Positions 35,440-47,645 of a stretch of DNA of 64,000 nucleotides are shown one piece after another. The position numbers and the translations under genes are program-made. Position 1 is the first letter of the stretch; every line of letters begins with the position of its first letter. Under the pieces are notes generated by a model. That model ran no database searches. It had not been told where the DNA came from and saw only the letters and a program-made list of their open reading frames with translations. The DNA is from Holothuria scabra (taxonomy: Eukaryota; Echinodermata; Holothuroidea; Aspidochirotida; Holothuriidae), in NCBI GenBank assembly GCA_037179385.1, contig CM074181.1, positions 50,736,394 to 50,800,393 on the forward strand. The letters run 5' to 3'.

Positions 35440-36545
35440 CTTACATATGAATAATATCACAAAGGTAGAAGTGATGACAACAACACAATGGATTTTAGGT
35501 GGCCAAAATGTGTTTTATTTCTCTAAATGGCAAGGCAGATGACTTGCAAAGATAAACATTAAATGGAGAATAATTTACTGTCAGACTGTACAGAAAATAA
35601 GAGCTCTCAATGCTTTGCATCATCTCCTATCAAAATACGGTGCCACAGAGCCGCCGACACAATTTGTTGTTGTAGTCTTCGTTTTGTGAATTTTAACCTC
35701 ATTAATTGCTGTTTTCTTTTATATTTTCATTCGATATTGCAGAAGCTCCTGTCGACATCAATTCGAATACCTTAGTCAGCATAGCTTAAACCAATATTAA
35801 TCACACGAAAATTTTTTATCTGTGTCTCTTAATTAGGAAAGGGCTGAAAATCCAAGTCTTCGTTTTGTATATAAGCAATCATGTTTTCACCTTTAAAAGA
35901 TTTCGTAAAATGAGTATAATTCTATTAGTTCTTACACATCCAATATCTGTTAGTTTGGTTTGAAAGTAATGAGAAGGCCTCTAAAATGAATGTTTCATAT
36001 TTCAAAGTCGGCCGTATGCGGTTTCCGTCGCACGGGGAAGTGGGTAACGGAAGGGGTTCGGCAAGGCAGGGAAAGTCCCCAACACCGCAAGGAAATAGGA
36101 AAACAGAAGAAATTAACCCGGAGAAAACAGAAAATAAGAGATCTAAATGCTTTGCATCATCGCCAATCGAAATGTGGTGCCACAGCGCCGCCGACACAAG
36201 TTGTTGCTGTAGTCTTCGTTTTGTGAATTTTAATCTCTATAATTGCTGTTTTCTTTTATGTTTTCCTTCAATACTGCAGAGTATCATGTTGAAATCAATT
36301 CGAATACCTTAGAAAGCGTACATAAAACCGATATTAATCACACGAAAAAAATTATCTGTGTTTCTTAATTAGGAAATGGCTGAAAATCCAAGTCTTCGTT
36401 TTGTATATAAGCAATTATGTTTTCACCTTTGAAAGATTTCGCACCATGAGTTTAATTCTATTAGTTCTAACACATCAAATATCTGTTAATTTGGTTTGAA
36501 ATTAATGAGAAGGTCTCTAAAATGAATGTTTGATACTTCAAAGTC
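35440..36545 (+). repeat. Foldback left arm, two 540-bp units
   Basis: Unit landmarks are AATGCTTTGCATCATC (35609 and 36148), GCCGCCGACACAA, GAAGTCTTCGTTTTGTGAAT-type sequence, TTCGAATACCTTAG and CTCTAAAATGAATGTTT (35980 and 36517), about 535 bp apart. Small frames of 70-108 codons arise in every unit from the same repeat and are not genes. Confidence 0.92.
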
Positions 36546-38370
36546 GGCCGTACAAATGATGATGATGGCCTATCACGAAATAGAAACTGATTTTCGTTAC
36601 TTCCATATGGCTTTTTAAATACAAGTATACAACTCACAAAAATCATCAAAATACTGTTTCCTGAATATTTTAAACCTCGCATATCCCAATCAGCATATGG
36701 CTGGAGACAGGTGCAGAGGGTGCATCGCTTTGAATTGTATCGGACTTGGAAAACTTTGTGATGAAAACCCATTTGTACAAATAGGTTGCATCAGCACACT
36801 AAGTGTTTTGCAAAGCCAATATTTAATTGAATTGAACAAATAGAATGCAGTAGATAAGAACATGAGAAGAAAACATCAACATGAAACGTATTAATTTTCA
36901 ATATCATAAAAGGAACACACTTATGAAGCCATTTTTCCCTGTTACGACCCCCACCCCACCCCCGATCCCCAACTCTGCCAACTTATCAAACCTTCCTCCT
37001 CTCGTCGTTATTTTCTCTCTCTTTTTTTGCTCACCTTTTTTTTCAACACCATCAAACACGTCCCCAAAATTTCTCTGTGGGGGGGTTGTGATTCTTGCCC
37101 CTGCCCCCCCCCCAGTTGGCTACGCCACTGTTTGGTACGCTCATTGCTAAGGCTAGTGAAGACCCGAGTACGAGTTAGTTTACTAACACCTTCTCGGTTG
37201 TGTAATCTGATGTTTGTAATGATTTGCGCTGGGAAATCTTAAAACCCTGAGAGAGTCCCGCGAGAAGACGTTGACTCTAAATATGTGAGATAGAACCGTT
37301 ACTGCTTTTCACTTTCATATTGTATTAGCATTCACTTTTATTTTCTGCTGGAAGAGCATATCGGTATGACAGTATACGAAAGTCTGCCGATGTTGACAGT
37401 GAATAGGCCTATGTGCATGTAATTGGAAACCATTGTATCGATAAAATTTGTTTAGCTGATTAGCGAGGCTAGTTTTCTTTTATTCTTTAATTCTGTTTTT
37501 CAATATTCATTATCCTACATATATTAGCAATTCTGTTTGCTGTATTTTTTTCTGATATTTTAAGAGAAATATTTGAAATCAGAAACAATGCCCAAGTATA
37601 TGTAATCATTAAATGAAAGTGTTCGTGCTGTAGTTTTGAAAAAATCCTTTAAGACCATACGTATTGCCTGATTTTTCCAAAATTGCTCTCTTTATAAAAT
37701 TAAATAAAACGGCTATATATTTCCTGGTTATGTACATATTGCACACGTTCTCTCTAAAAAATTAGGGTAAAAATTGTCAACAGACCGCTTATTATCTGTT
37801 TTCAAGATTTTCATCCAAATTTTCATGTGTCCTTCAGTCCTTAGCGGAATAGCCTAATACATTGAAATCATTTGGAAATTTTTGCATTGGATTGTGCATG
37901 ATGAACCGAAGTGTATTTACCCCGACACTTATTTTTCCCCTATAAAGATATGCTAAAATCTCGGAGCTTTCGGTGATTCCCCCTGGACTCCCACCGGGGC
38001 TTTGCCCCTGGACCCCATCAGAGGCCATAAGGCCGGCCCATGGACCCCACCCGTTACAGCTCGCGCTTCGCGCGAAAACATTTGCCTCCCAGCATTTTCG
38101 TTTGCCCTCCATCCCGCCCCCCATTTTTTATCCTATTGCCGCCACTGGCTGCGGAAGGTATTGAAAATTATGTTGACATGATACTCTGCTGTATCGAACG
38201 AAAACATAAATTTAAGGGGCAATTAACGTGGTCTTAATTCCCCAAAGGAAGACTCCCACAACAACTACTTTCGGTTGCTCAATGGATTCCTTGCGAATAT
38301 AAGGGACGACCCCCTGCCTAGTCTCCACCCATCCCGCCACCCTGTGCAACAAAAACTGCTTGCGGCACCT
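36546..38370. other. Unpaired centre of the foldback element
   Basis: No reading frame looks like a transposase. C-rich, CCCCGG-rich stretches (about 36940-37100 and 37980-38120) resemble hAT-like interiors. Ends TTGGCTACGCCACTG (37117-37131) and TTGCCGCCACTG (about 38140-38151) look like right ends of hAT-type elements whose left ends were not found. The centre may consist of older, partly deleted insertions. Confidence 0.5.
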
Positions 38371-38375
38371 ACGGA

Positions 38376-40105
38376 AGTATCAAACATTCACTTCAGGGAC
38401 ATTCCCATTAATAACAGTAATTAAGACAACAGCAACAACTTGTGTCGGCGGCGTTGTGGCACCATATTTTAATAAGCTTTTAAGCAAAGCATTGGGAGTT
38501 CTTATTTTATTTTTTGTCCGGCTTGTTTTCTGTTTTCACATTTGCTTGCGATATTAGGAACTAACCCTAGAGACAATAACCGCATAGGACTCCCATTGAA
38601 ATATCAAACATTCATTTAGAGATGTTCCCATTAATTTAAACCAAATTAACAGATATTGGATGTGTTAGAACTAATAGAATTACACACATGGTACGAAATG
38701 TTTCAAAGGTGAAAACGCGATTCTTGATATACAAAACGAAGACTTGGATTTTCAGCCATTTCCTAATTAAGAAACACAGATAAAATTTTCTCGTGTGAGT
38801 AACTTTGGCTTTAGCTATGCTAACTAAGGTATTCGAATTGATTTCGACATGAGACTCTGCAGTATTGAAGGAAAACATAAAAGAAAACAGCAATTATAGA
38901 GATTAAAATTCACAAAACGAAGACTACAGCAACAACTTGTGTCGGCGGCGCTGTGGCATCGTATTTTAAAAGGCGATGATGCAAAGCATTGAGAGCTCAT
39001 ATTTTCTGTTTTCTCTATAGGTTCTTGTTCTCCTGTTTTCACATTTCCTTGCTATATAAGGTACTTTCCCTGGCTTCCCAACCCCTTCCGTCTAGCCCAC
39101 CCCACCCCCAATCGGGCGACAATAACCGCATACGGCACCAAATGAAATATCAAATACTCATTTTAGAGACATTCCCATTAATTTCAAACCAAATTAACAG
39201 ATATTAGATGTATTGGAACTAATAGATTGACACACATGGTACGAAATGTTTCAAAGGTGAAAACATAATTGCTGATATACAAAACGAAGACTTGGATTTT
39301 CAGCCCTTTCCTAATTAAGAAACACAGATAATTTTTTTCGTGTGATTAATATTGGTTTTAGTTATGCATACTCAGGTATTCGAATTGATTTCGACATGAT
39401 ACTCTGCAGTATTGAAGGAAAACATAAAAGAAAACAGCAATTATAGAGGTTAAAATTCACAAAACGAAGACTACAGCAACAACTTGTGTCGGCGGCGCTG
39501 TGGCACCGCATTTCGATAGGCGATGATGCAAAGCATTTAGATCTCTTATTTTCTATTTTCTCCGGGTTAATTTCTTCTGTTTTGCTATTTCTTGCGGTGT
39601 TGGGGACTTTCCCTGCCTTGCCGAACCCTGTACCCTCACATCCCAGCCCCACCCCGCGCTCAACAATAACAGCATACAGCCGACTTTGAATTATCAAACA
39701 TTCATTTTAGAGACATTACCATTAATTTCAAACCAAATTAACAGATATTTGATGTGTTAGAACTAATAGAATTAAACTCATGGTACGAAATCTTTCAAAG
39801 GTGAAAACATAATTGCTTATATACAAAACGAAGACTTGGATTTTCAGCCCTTTCCTAATTAAGAGACACAGATAAAAAATTTTCGTGTGATTAATATTGG
39901 TTTAAGCTATGCTGACTAAGGTATTCGAATTGATGTCGACAGGAGCTTCTGCAATATCGAATGAAAATATAAAAGAAAACAGCAATTAATGAGGTTAAAA
40001 TTCACAAAACGAAGACTACAACAACAAATTGTGTCGGCGGCTCTGAGGCACCGTATTTTGATAGGAAATGATGCAAAGCATTGAGAGCTCTTATTTTCTG
40101 TACAG
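38376..40105 (-). repeat. Foldback right arm, four units, one deleted
   Basis: Units begin with a TATCAAACATTCATTTTAGAG-type string (quoted in part) at about 38376, 38602, 39148 and 39691. The spacing is 226, 546 and 543 bp, so the innermost unit has lost about 320 bp. Each is the inverse of the left-arm unit. The outermost is closest to the left outer unit (both share GTCAGACTGTACAGAAAATA). Confidence 0.9.
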
Positions 40106-40311
40106 TCTGACAGTAAATTATTCTCCATTTAATGTTTATCTTTGCAAGTCATCTGCCTTGCCATTTAGAGAAATAAAACACATTTTGGCCACCTAAAATC
40201 CATTGTGTTGTTGTCATCACTTCTACCTTTGTGACATTATTCATATGTAAGTTTCACCCCAATCTAGACGCCAAGGCTTCTAAATCTGCCGTTGTCATAA
40301 CTTTGTTTTCA

Positions 40312-40381
40312 GGTCTTCGGTCTTCGGTCTTCCGTCTTCGGTCTTCGGTCTTCGGTCTCCGGTCTTCGGTCTTCGGTCTTC
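40312..40381 (-). repeat. Right heptamer tract of the foldback element
   Basis: Exactly ten units of GGTCTTC or one-base variants, the inverse of the left tract. The 19-versus-10 difference shows that the two ends change length independently. Confidence 0.95.
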
Positions 40382-40406
40382 GCTTTGTAGACACCCCGCG
40401 TGTTAG

Positions 40407-41180
40407 TAACGTTAGTCTAAAACCTTTTTCACAATTATTATAAAAATGATCATGTCCTCAAATAGTGCTGCTGGGTTTCCTGCTACATGTATTTAACAGA
40501 TTAAATTCCATTTCCTCATTTTGTTTTCACAAACTGTTGTTTTGTTTAGCAAGGACACCCTGCTTTCCGTACTCTTTCGATATTATTCCATCAGGCAATC
40601 TGCTTTACTTTTCCACAGTTTTCGAACAGATTTCCGGGTTGTTTTTAATCTACTGTAACAAATGAATTCAAATGAAAGAATCTGTTAACGTTGTACACAT
40701 TTTCTCCTTTGTTTTACAATAAATGAAATCAGTCTCTAATTACTTTTAAACTTGTAAATTGTAAATTAGTATGTGTAAATTATGTCACGTTCAAGCCAGC
40801 TAATGAAATTTGCATAAGATATAGTTGCGAGAATTATGTTTAAAAATGTTGAAAATTAATTTGTCCCGTAAGCGTATACCTCGGCTTCCAAACTGTGCAC
40901 CATATTAATTACAATTTTGGTAGAGAATGGTAGACCTTTGGTTCGAATTGTGGAGGGGACTTCATCGTTTCTACCTATGTGTGGTTGTTCAGTTGATTCA
41001 ATGGATAACTATCCGTTTTCAAATCATTGAAAATTGTATTTCAAAGTTTATTTTGCAATGTTTATACACGGTTGAACCCCCAGTAAAACCAGTTCGAAAT
41101 GATAATTCAGCGTCATTTTTAAGACCTACGTACTATTTTACGACTCTTTCAAACCGAAAATTAAAGACTTAAGTTGTTAA
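40407..41180. other. Unassigned intergenic sequence
   Basis: AT-rich; no supportable gene or element. Confidence 0.4.
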
Positions 41181-41181
41181 G

Positions 41182-41525
41182 TTGCGGTAACACTACAACA
41201 AATTCGGATCGGATTTCGATCTGATTTTTGTGATTTTTTTTTATAAAAATCTTCTCCATCTCTCTGATCGGAAAGAGCCAAAATTTTTCAACCATTGTAA
41301 AAATATGATTGCATCTGTTGTCTATGAAAGTAACGTTACACGAATATTTTATATCGCGCAGTGTATTCCGATAAAATCTGTTTGTCGATGTGACGTTGAG
41401 AAATACGGTAATCAGTATAAATTTAATTCTTATAGTCCTGAAGCTGGCAAGTTCTGGATTCTCGTCGACAAGAGATGGTGAAAATTTTAACAAAATCTTA
41501 CAAAATTTGGATCGGATCGGAATCA
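41182..41525. repeat. Inverted pair with GGATCGGAT arms
   Basis: ACAAATTCGGATCGGATTTC near 41200 and AAATTTGGATCGGATCGGA near 41502 bound about 300 bp. Related to the arms at 1525-1700. Frames of 83-110 codons lie inside on both strands with no recognisable domain. Possibly a MITE; ends not resolved. Confidence 0.4.
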
Positions 41526-41579
41526 GTCCATCTCGGTTTACGTAGCTTACCGTGGTTGCAAATTAAGCCTCACGAGGAG

Positions 41580-41749
41580 TGGCGTAGCCACGGGGTGGTT
41601 TTGGGGGTTGAAACCCCCTCCCCATGAACCACCCTTGAAATGCAAAAAACACCAAAAATAACGTTTTTTTTCTCTTTCCCCTTAGACTTCTCCCTCATGT
41701 CGTGATCCACACCTCTCCCCCATGACACAATCCTGGCTACGCTACTGCT
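41580..41749. mobile_element. hAT-like MITE, AGTGGCGTAGCCA ends
   Basis: Left AGTGGCGTAGCCA and right TGGCTACGCTACT are inverted repeats with one mismatch. They enclose about 170 bp rich in CCCC/GGGG, including GGGGGTTGAAACCCCC. Flanks CTCACGAG and CTCAAGGA are only a partial match, so the 8-bp duplication has decayed. A solo right end of the same type lies at 37117-37131. Confidence 0.65.
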
Positions 41750-42364
41750 CAAGGAGCAGTTGATTTACTATGCTTAACGACCGCGGATGTATAGGAGAAG
41801 CTTGCTGTTACTTATGAAAAAGGACTGGAACGGGTTAATCAATGTGCAGCGAAGGGAAGAAATTGATGGAAGAGTAATTTACAGAATGAAATCAAATTTG
41901 AAAGTATAGTTTTAACACCCTTAAAAACGAACTCATATTTATGACTTATGAGATGTAAATTTTTACGACACTCCTCTTTGGAATTAGTCTCTCTTGTATA
42001 TGCCAGGTTGGCAAACTTTGGACCTCACTTTAGCAATAAACCGCAAAAGCCCTATTTTCTCTTAAGACACACGGCAATTAGACCTGTCTACAACGCTTGT
42101 CAGTCAGGACCGAAATAGGCAGGGATTCTGATATAGATTAATGGGGGGAGGGACCAAAATCGCATAACCTTCGTTGATTAGTTGGACTATAGCACCACTA
42201 TAATGTTCATAGTTAGAAGTGACACTGTTATAACAATTAGCGGGAACCGCCTACAGGGTAGAATTTTTGAGGCCTACTTCAAATGCTTAAATGTTGTTTT
42301 TGGCAGAAATTCCCCTCTAGGTGTGGGACGTCAACAGGAAGTGAAAGAAATACTTCTAGTACTA

Positions 42365-42539
42365 CACTGTAAAAAATGTCTGTACATTTACAGAAAATAA
42401 AATAAAGAAAAACAAAAGATTACATAAAAAGTGCTGTCAACTCATTGACAGCACTTTTATGTATTCTTTTTGTATTTCTTTATTTTTTCTTCTGTAATTG
42501 TACAAAAATTTTGTAACATTACAGACATATTTTACAGTG
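42365..42539. mobile_element. 175-bp TA-flanked MITE, CACTGTAAAA ends
   Basis: Ends CACTGTAAAAAATGTCTGTA and TTTTACAGTG with TA on both sides (42363-42364 and 42540-42541). The centre is a hairpin, AAAAGTGCTGTCAA with TTGACAGCACTTTT. Composition places it with 14181-14341 and, more distantly, the long elements 18521 and 43227. Confidence 0.88.
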
Positions 42540-42541
42540 TA

Positions 42542-43224
42542 CTATGATAACGACGATGCCAATGAAGCGCATTAGAATAGTCACTATCATAGCACTCTGT
42601 GAAAGCTTTAGTATGTTAGCTTTACAAATTACTCAAAGTGGTGTCTGAATTGACTAACCACGTTAGTCACTCATATTAGAGTGATATAGGGCCACAATGT
42701 AAGTTGTCATAATGCGTAATCACGACACTACGTGAATGCTTTACAATATGAGCTGCTCACGTGTAACCCAATGTGTGAAAACTTAACCTTATAAAGAGAA
42801 TACCTGAAAAATGGTGTAAAAGAAATGTAAATGAAGACGATTGTCCAAAGTGCATAACTTGTGAAAAGTGTTTTTAACTTGATAGAAAAATGTAAATTAA
42901 AACAGAGAAATTTTTAACGCATTTTGGGGTCATTTTCGGTAAATCATTGCCTTGTTCTAATGTACAGTATTTCGTACAGTCATCATAATTTTTCTTCCCC
43001 TTACGGTTAGGGGCCTTTTTCAGTTTACCTGAAGATGTACGAGGCACTACTTTAACAGAATTTCGAAACTGGGATGAGCTCTCAATTAAGTATAGTAGCA
43101 GTTGGTACGCCAGGGATGATTGTTTTCATCAAAATGATGTCACAGTATATAAACACCTCACTAAACCCTATATACTGGAATTGGTGGTTAAGATCTGGTT
43201 TTTTCATTCCATTTAAATTAACTG
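42542..43224. other. Unassigned intergenic sequence
   Basis: Nothing supportable found. Confidence 0.4.
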
Positions 43225-43226
43225 TA

Positions 43227-44468
43227 CACTGTTAAAAATTTCTCTGTAAAATTTACATAATTTTTATGGCAAATTTTTTTTCCAACCAAATAATGTTTTT
43301 TTTACAGCCAGACTGTAATCATGAAAAAACATTAAGTGTTTGTTTTTTCTTTACAGTTTTTTCATGTAAATTAGTTTACAAATGTCTACTGTAAAATCGA
43401 ATTACAGAATTGTTCTGGTTTTTTTTTACCTTAATTTTATGTGAATTTACAGCCTACTGTTTTCATTCTCGGCGTTTTAATATTTATTGTAATATCGCTT
43501 TTTTTCCTTTCATATGTTATTACGTAACATACACTTCACCATTACGTAGATCAGGTATTTGCTTATCAACGCCTGTGTCGTTACGAAGTTATTTTCAATC
43601 AAAACACAATGATGATACTTTGTTATCACATTGTTGTCCAGTAGACTGCTATCTCTAGGAACTTTATAATTGGAAAGTCACATTTTTTGTACAATATAAT
43701 AATTGTTTTTAAAATAAATATGACAAAGAATGCAAATACATTGGTTGCAAACATTTCCAGACAAGGTAAACAATAACTTTATCACTTCCTGATTGAAAAA
43801 CGCCAAAAAAGATATTATTCAAACCAACAGCAATCCTTTTGTTAGGAAAATGCCTACAAAATAAGCTCCACCCATTTATGCAAAATGAGATTTACGTCAT
43901 AAAGTGGTAAATTTACAGACTCTTTCAAGTAAATTTGTGAAACGTTTTTAATTCGATCAAGTGCATGAGCGCCTGTGGCGATGAGTTGACATCAGTATAC
44001 CAATTGTCAGTATAATAAATGTAAGTTAATTTTCAAATAGGGCCATAAATTTGCCAAAAATGTTTTCTTTTTTAACTGAAACTTCGCAGAACGATGCATG
44101 TTATATATTGAAAATTTTCTGGCTATTTCTTATTTGTTTGTTTTTTGGGCTTATTTTGTTTCTTTTTCAGCTTAAAAACAAAATGAATGTTTGTTAAATG
44201 ACAGTATATTTATGTGAAATCAGAAAAATACAAAATACTGTATAAATTTCTGTAAATTTACAGAGAAAGTTTTACAAAGCAGTAAAATTTGGTTAAAAAA
44301 GCAGACAGAAATGGTTTTTCAAATAAACAGAAAATACATGTTAAACAACCTTTTTTTATTGTAGCAATACAAAGTGTCTGTAAAGATACAGAAAATTTCT
44401 ATTAAAAGTAAAATACAAAAAGTTTAAGTTAAAAAAAGTCTGTAAATTTACAGAAATTTTTAACAGTG
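43227..44468. mobile_element. TA-flanked CACTGTTAAAA element, copy 2
   Basis: Ends CACTGTTAAAAATTTCTC and AGAAATTTTTAACAGTG, with TA at 43225-43226 and 44469-44470. Aligns with 18521-20125 over most of its length, lacks the 159-bp insertion found there, and has a shorter middle. CTGTAAATTTACAG occurs near the right end. Non-coding. Confidence 0.9.
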
Positions 44469-45099
44469 TAGTTTTTTCTTGATTGACGTGAATGAGAGCT
44501 CTTGCTTATGAATTTTAACTTCTCGCCGGGTGGCATCCAACCTAGCACTTTAATTTCAATTTGGAATATTTCAAAATTCTATAGTTCAAATTGGAAAACT
44601 GGAGATTGCTCTTGGATGAAAAACCCACTTTACTATGACCTTGCCAGCACTCGAACCTTCAACCTTCCGGTCACTTTACCTACTTGGGTACATATTGTGC
44701 TTAGTTGTAACATTTACAGCCAAGCAGGCTGTACCTCTATTTACGATGTTCACGCTTACGTCACTGGTTGGCATTGGTTGGCACAGAGCATGCGCAAAAT
44801 ACATGCATGTACAGTATGTTAAGGTGTTGCGCGTATTAACCTTTGCTCGATTGCAAGCAGGAAGTAGACGAATTGGAATCTACCCTTCATTATGATGACA
44901 TTGTAAACGAGCCTTCCATACTCTTTTGGCGCTCAACCCAGTCGGGACGGCATTTGTAAACACTGGATGAGCCTATAGACTCATTCGAATAATCAACTGA
45001 TGGTCTGAGTTTATTGGGCATAACTGGGGTCGACTAGTTTTATTTTTCTCAAATTCTTTGTTTCTTTGTATCAGAGATGATTACACACAAAATAACGCT

Positions 45100-45480
45100 T
45101 TGATTCCCTCAATGTCACTGAATATAATGGTTCAGAATTGTATATAAGATGAAGTCAAGACGATTTAAGGCCAAAGGACTCTACTAATGGTAGCTTGCTG
45201 GTCTTATTTGTCTTTAGACGAATCCGGAGAGCAAGTGATCGTCTGATTGAAGTCAACCATGACTGCGGTCTAATACCTTTTTAATATTTCGATATACTTG
45301 CTTTCCTGTACCATGGATGGTTGTACACTGAATTGTATCTTGATTTTCTCAATTTCACTGAATATGAGGGTCTGATATTCACATAGACAATAAATGAAAA
45401 CGATTTACGGCTGGTGGACCCCACCAATGGCTGCCTACCGTCACTAAAAACAAGCGCTGATCTGATTCGTCTATAGCCTA
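45100..45480 (-). repeat. Dispersed repeat R3, two inverted partial copies
   Basis: Inverted relative to 13160-13440. Copy one spans about 45100-45245 (CACTGAATATAATGG, GACGAATCCGGA); copy two about 45290-45480 (TTTCACTGAATATGAGG, CCCACCAATGGCTGC, GATTCGTCTATAG). They lie head to tail. Confidence 0.65.
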
Positions 45481-46460
45481 AACTGCAAATGAGCAGAATT
45501 TATCAACTCCTAATCGTTAACTGTTATCTTTCCCGACGACCTATAAAAGTAATGGACGGGGAAAATGTTTTCCTTTCACGTTATTAACTAGAAAATTTTA
45601 CAAGGATATCCCGTAGAGTATTTTAACCGACATGCTTTTGCTTTCCGTAACGGTATTTTCATTAAGATTGTTTTAATTATTGATGTAAACTTTAAAGGAA
45701 AAAAGAAAAAAGAAAGGAAACCGAATTTCTTCGCTGCAATAATATGCGAAGGAAGGCGTTTCATACTGGCGGGAAACAAACGCTAAAAAGGAGACTAGAT
45801 CATATCATAAATGTTAATCGCATTTAAGTTTTAACCATTGTTATCATTGATATTACATTATAAAACCTTAAAATTAAGAAGAATTATTAAAAATGTTAAT
45901 TACTTGGTCTCATATCACAGGCACCTTCGAAAACCGTATGTTCACAAACACAGCTGCTCGATTGAACAATCGGTGGGAGAAATGTGTGGAACGGTTAATG
46001 ATGAACCCATAAAATGTCGTGTATGACAGAAACACTAATGTAGGGGGTGAGAGTAGGTGAATAATACTTTTCACTTTACTTAGAAAATATACACTGTAGA
46101 TATTGTTGACAAGTGGATGTGTACTCTCACACTTGACATTGCTAAAGTAATTATGCCAGCTTATTTTCTTCCAAAGTAAGCACCAATTTTCATCTAAGTC
46201 GGCTAAATTAAACAGAAAGTGTCTAAATAGCGGCAGAAAGGGGGACACCTCATCCTCTTAGTCCAATCCTCGAGTGTGCCTCAATGACTAGTGAAATGAA
46301 AATGTAAGGGGTCTCCCACTCGTGCAAATGTTCACATGGATCAACATTAAAACAGAATTTAACGCGGTCTATGGTAACATTACTTCCCCACTCATTCCCC
46401 AGTAATCACCCCTGGCAACATAACCAATAACTTGTCACTAATTCACGCCACCATAGGTTC
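45481..46460. other. Downstream flank of the sulfotransferase gene
   Basis: Would contain the 3' untranslated region of the minus-strand gene. No convincing polyadenylation signal could be fixed. No other gene seen. Confidence 0.35.
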
Positions 46461-47616
46461 CTATGAAAATCGTTCCTTCATAGACTTTCTAATGAGACCT
46501 GTGTAAGGTACATCTCCCCTTAAAATATCAGCACATCTTTTTGACTCATTTTTCAGGACGAATTTCTCTTCTCTCCTGTCCTTCCTATTCATCGTACTTT
46601 GGTCTATACAATCTTGAAAGACAACTCGGTTTAATTCGCGGAAATGTTTCAAATCTGATTGAAAAGTTGAACCATACTCTGCTACTTTTTTCCAAAAAGT
46701 TGCATTAAAATGGTCATATAAAAGAACATCTCCATGACTCCATTCTCTTAGTCTCTTTATCAGGTCTTCATCTAGCTTATATCTATGGGACTGACTTCTC
46801 ACTCCACTCGATAAATATAGTATATCCTCAAACTCCCAACATAGTAATTTTTTAAGCAAGAGCAACGATTCGTCGAAATACTCTGATATCATCACGAGAT
46901 CAAAATCTGAATCTAGCTCATTTATTTTCTCTAAAATTTTGGCTTCGTCTTCGTTGTATTTGAGGTCGAATCCCAAATCGAACAACATCCCATTACGACT
47001 CTCTTGCCACATGTGGTACTTGTGTTCTTTATAGTACTTATCGGGCGATTCCATGAATGATTTCAGAGGGTTAGGCTTTGTGCCTAATTTCATACCTCTG
47101 TACATTTCAAAATACCCGAACGCCGACTCAATTTGTTTTTCTGGTCTTCGTAGGACAGTCACGTAAGTTGCATTAGGCACTACTGCATCCATCTCTTTTC
47201 TATTGTAACGTGCATGATTACACAGGATATCAAATGGTTTTCCGGCCATTCCCGGAAACTTCATTAGATTAGTACGGCCAAATTTATAAGTGTATGAAAG
47301 TATATGACTTCTGCCGACAGCGAAAGTTAAATTTCTGTTATATCCATATCTTTCTATTATAGAAGATGTTGTAGTGCTGGCAGTCTTGTGTGTTTTTAAA
47401 AATACAATTCGGCTGATAGGATTGCACTTTGGAAAATTTGCTAGCGTCGAAGTTTTGTTTGCCGTCTTCAAAAGAGGGACTGGCGTTGGTGAACTTTTAA
47501 TGGGTTGCACTTTACTAATGGTTCTTAAATTAGTTGAAAAATTGTTGAAAGTAAAGATGTTGTCTTCTTTATCCCTGAGTAAAGATTGCACTGGATCAAC
47601 GGAATCATCGTGGTAT
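46461..47616 (-). CDS. Galactose-3-O-sulfotransferase-like protein, last exon
   Basis: Encodes about 384 residues of a Gal3ST-family (galactosylceramide sulfotransferase-like) enzyme, which moves sulfate from PAPS to the 3-hydroxyl of galactose in the Golgi lumen. The 5'-phosphosulfate loop is RIVFLKTHKTASTT (about 47405-47370), with the expected Lys-Thr-His-Lys. The 3'-phosphate site is TVLRRPEKQIESAFGYF (about 47160-47110), with conserved Arg and Ser. Several Asn-X-Ser/Thr sites fit a lumenal domain. The open frame extends to 47816, but a pyrimidine-rich run followed by TTTTCTAG ends at 47617. The exon therefore likely starts at 47616 within a codon, and the preceding 67 codons are intron. 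The membrane anchor and start must lie in an upstream exon not seen. Human relatives are about 400-490 residues, so most of the catalytic domain is here. No internal stop, so probably functional. Confidence 0.88.
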
Positions 47617-47645
47617 CTAGAAAACGAAAAAAAAAAAAAAAAAAT
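47617..47645 (-). promoter_or_regulatory. Splice acceptor of the sulfotransferase exon
   Basis: Read on the minus strand: a run of about 18 T, then CGTTTTCTAG and the exon. This is a long pyrimidine tract with TAG, a strong 3' splice-site match. It explains the poly-Phe stretch that appears if the frame is translated straight through. Confidence 0.8.

Larger units (their letters stand above)
35232..40396. mobile_element. Foldback (TU-like) transposon
   Basis: Ends GGGTGTCTACAAAGC and GCTTTGTAGACACCC are perfect inverted repeats. They are flanked by the exact direct repeat CGCGTGTTAG (35222-35231 and 40397-40406), which is 8 bp (GCGTGTTA) if the ambiguous terminal G is counted as element. Inside each end are GAAGACC-type heptamers, 19 on the left and 10 on the right. 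Next come long inverted arms made of tandem units of about 540 bp: two on the left, four on the right with one deleted. A non-repeated centre of about 1.8 kb (36545-38370) shows no transposase. Sea urchin TU elements are described with this plan: outer short tandem repeats, inner arms and an 8-bp duplication. Confidence 0.93.

Noticed and set aside
35563..40128. Many 60-110-codon frames with recurring SSQCFASSP-like strings
   Set aside because: They recur because the 540-bp arm units repeat; same sequence appears in all units on both strands, so not genes.
44502..44822. 106-codon plus-strand frame
   Set aside because: Composition not protein-like; includes a TTCGA string resembling a degenerate tRNA box B on the other strand; no support for a gene.
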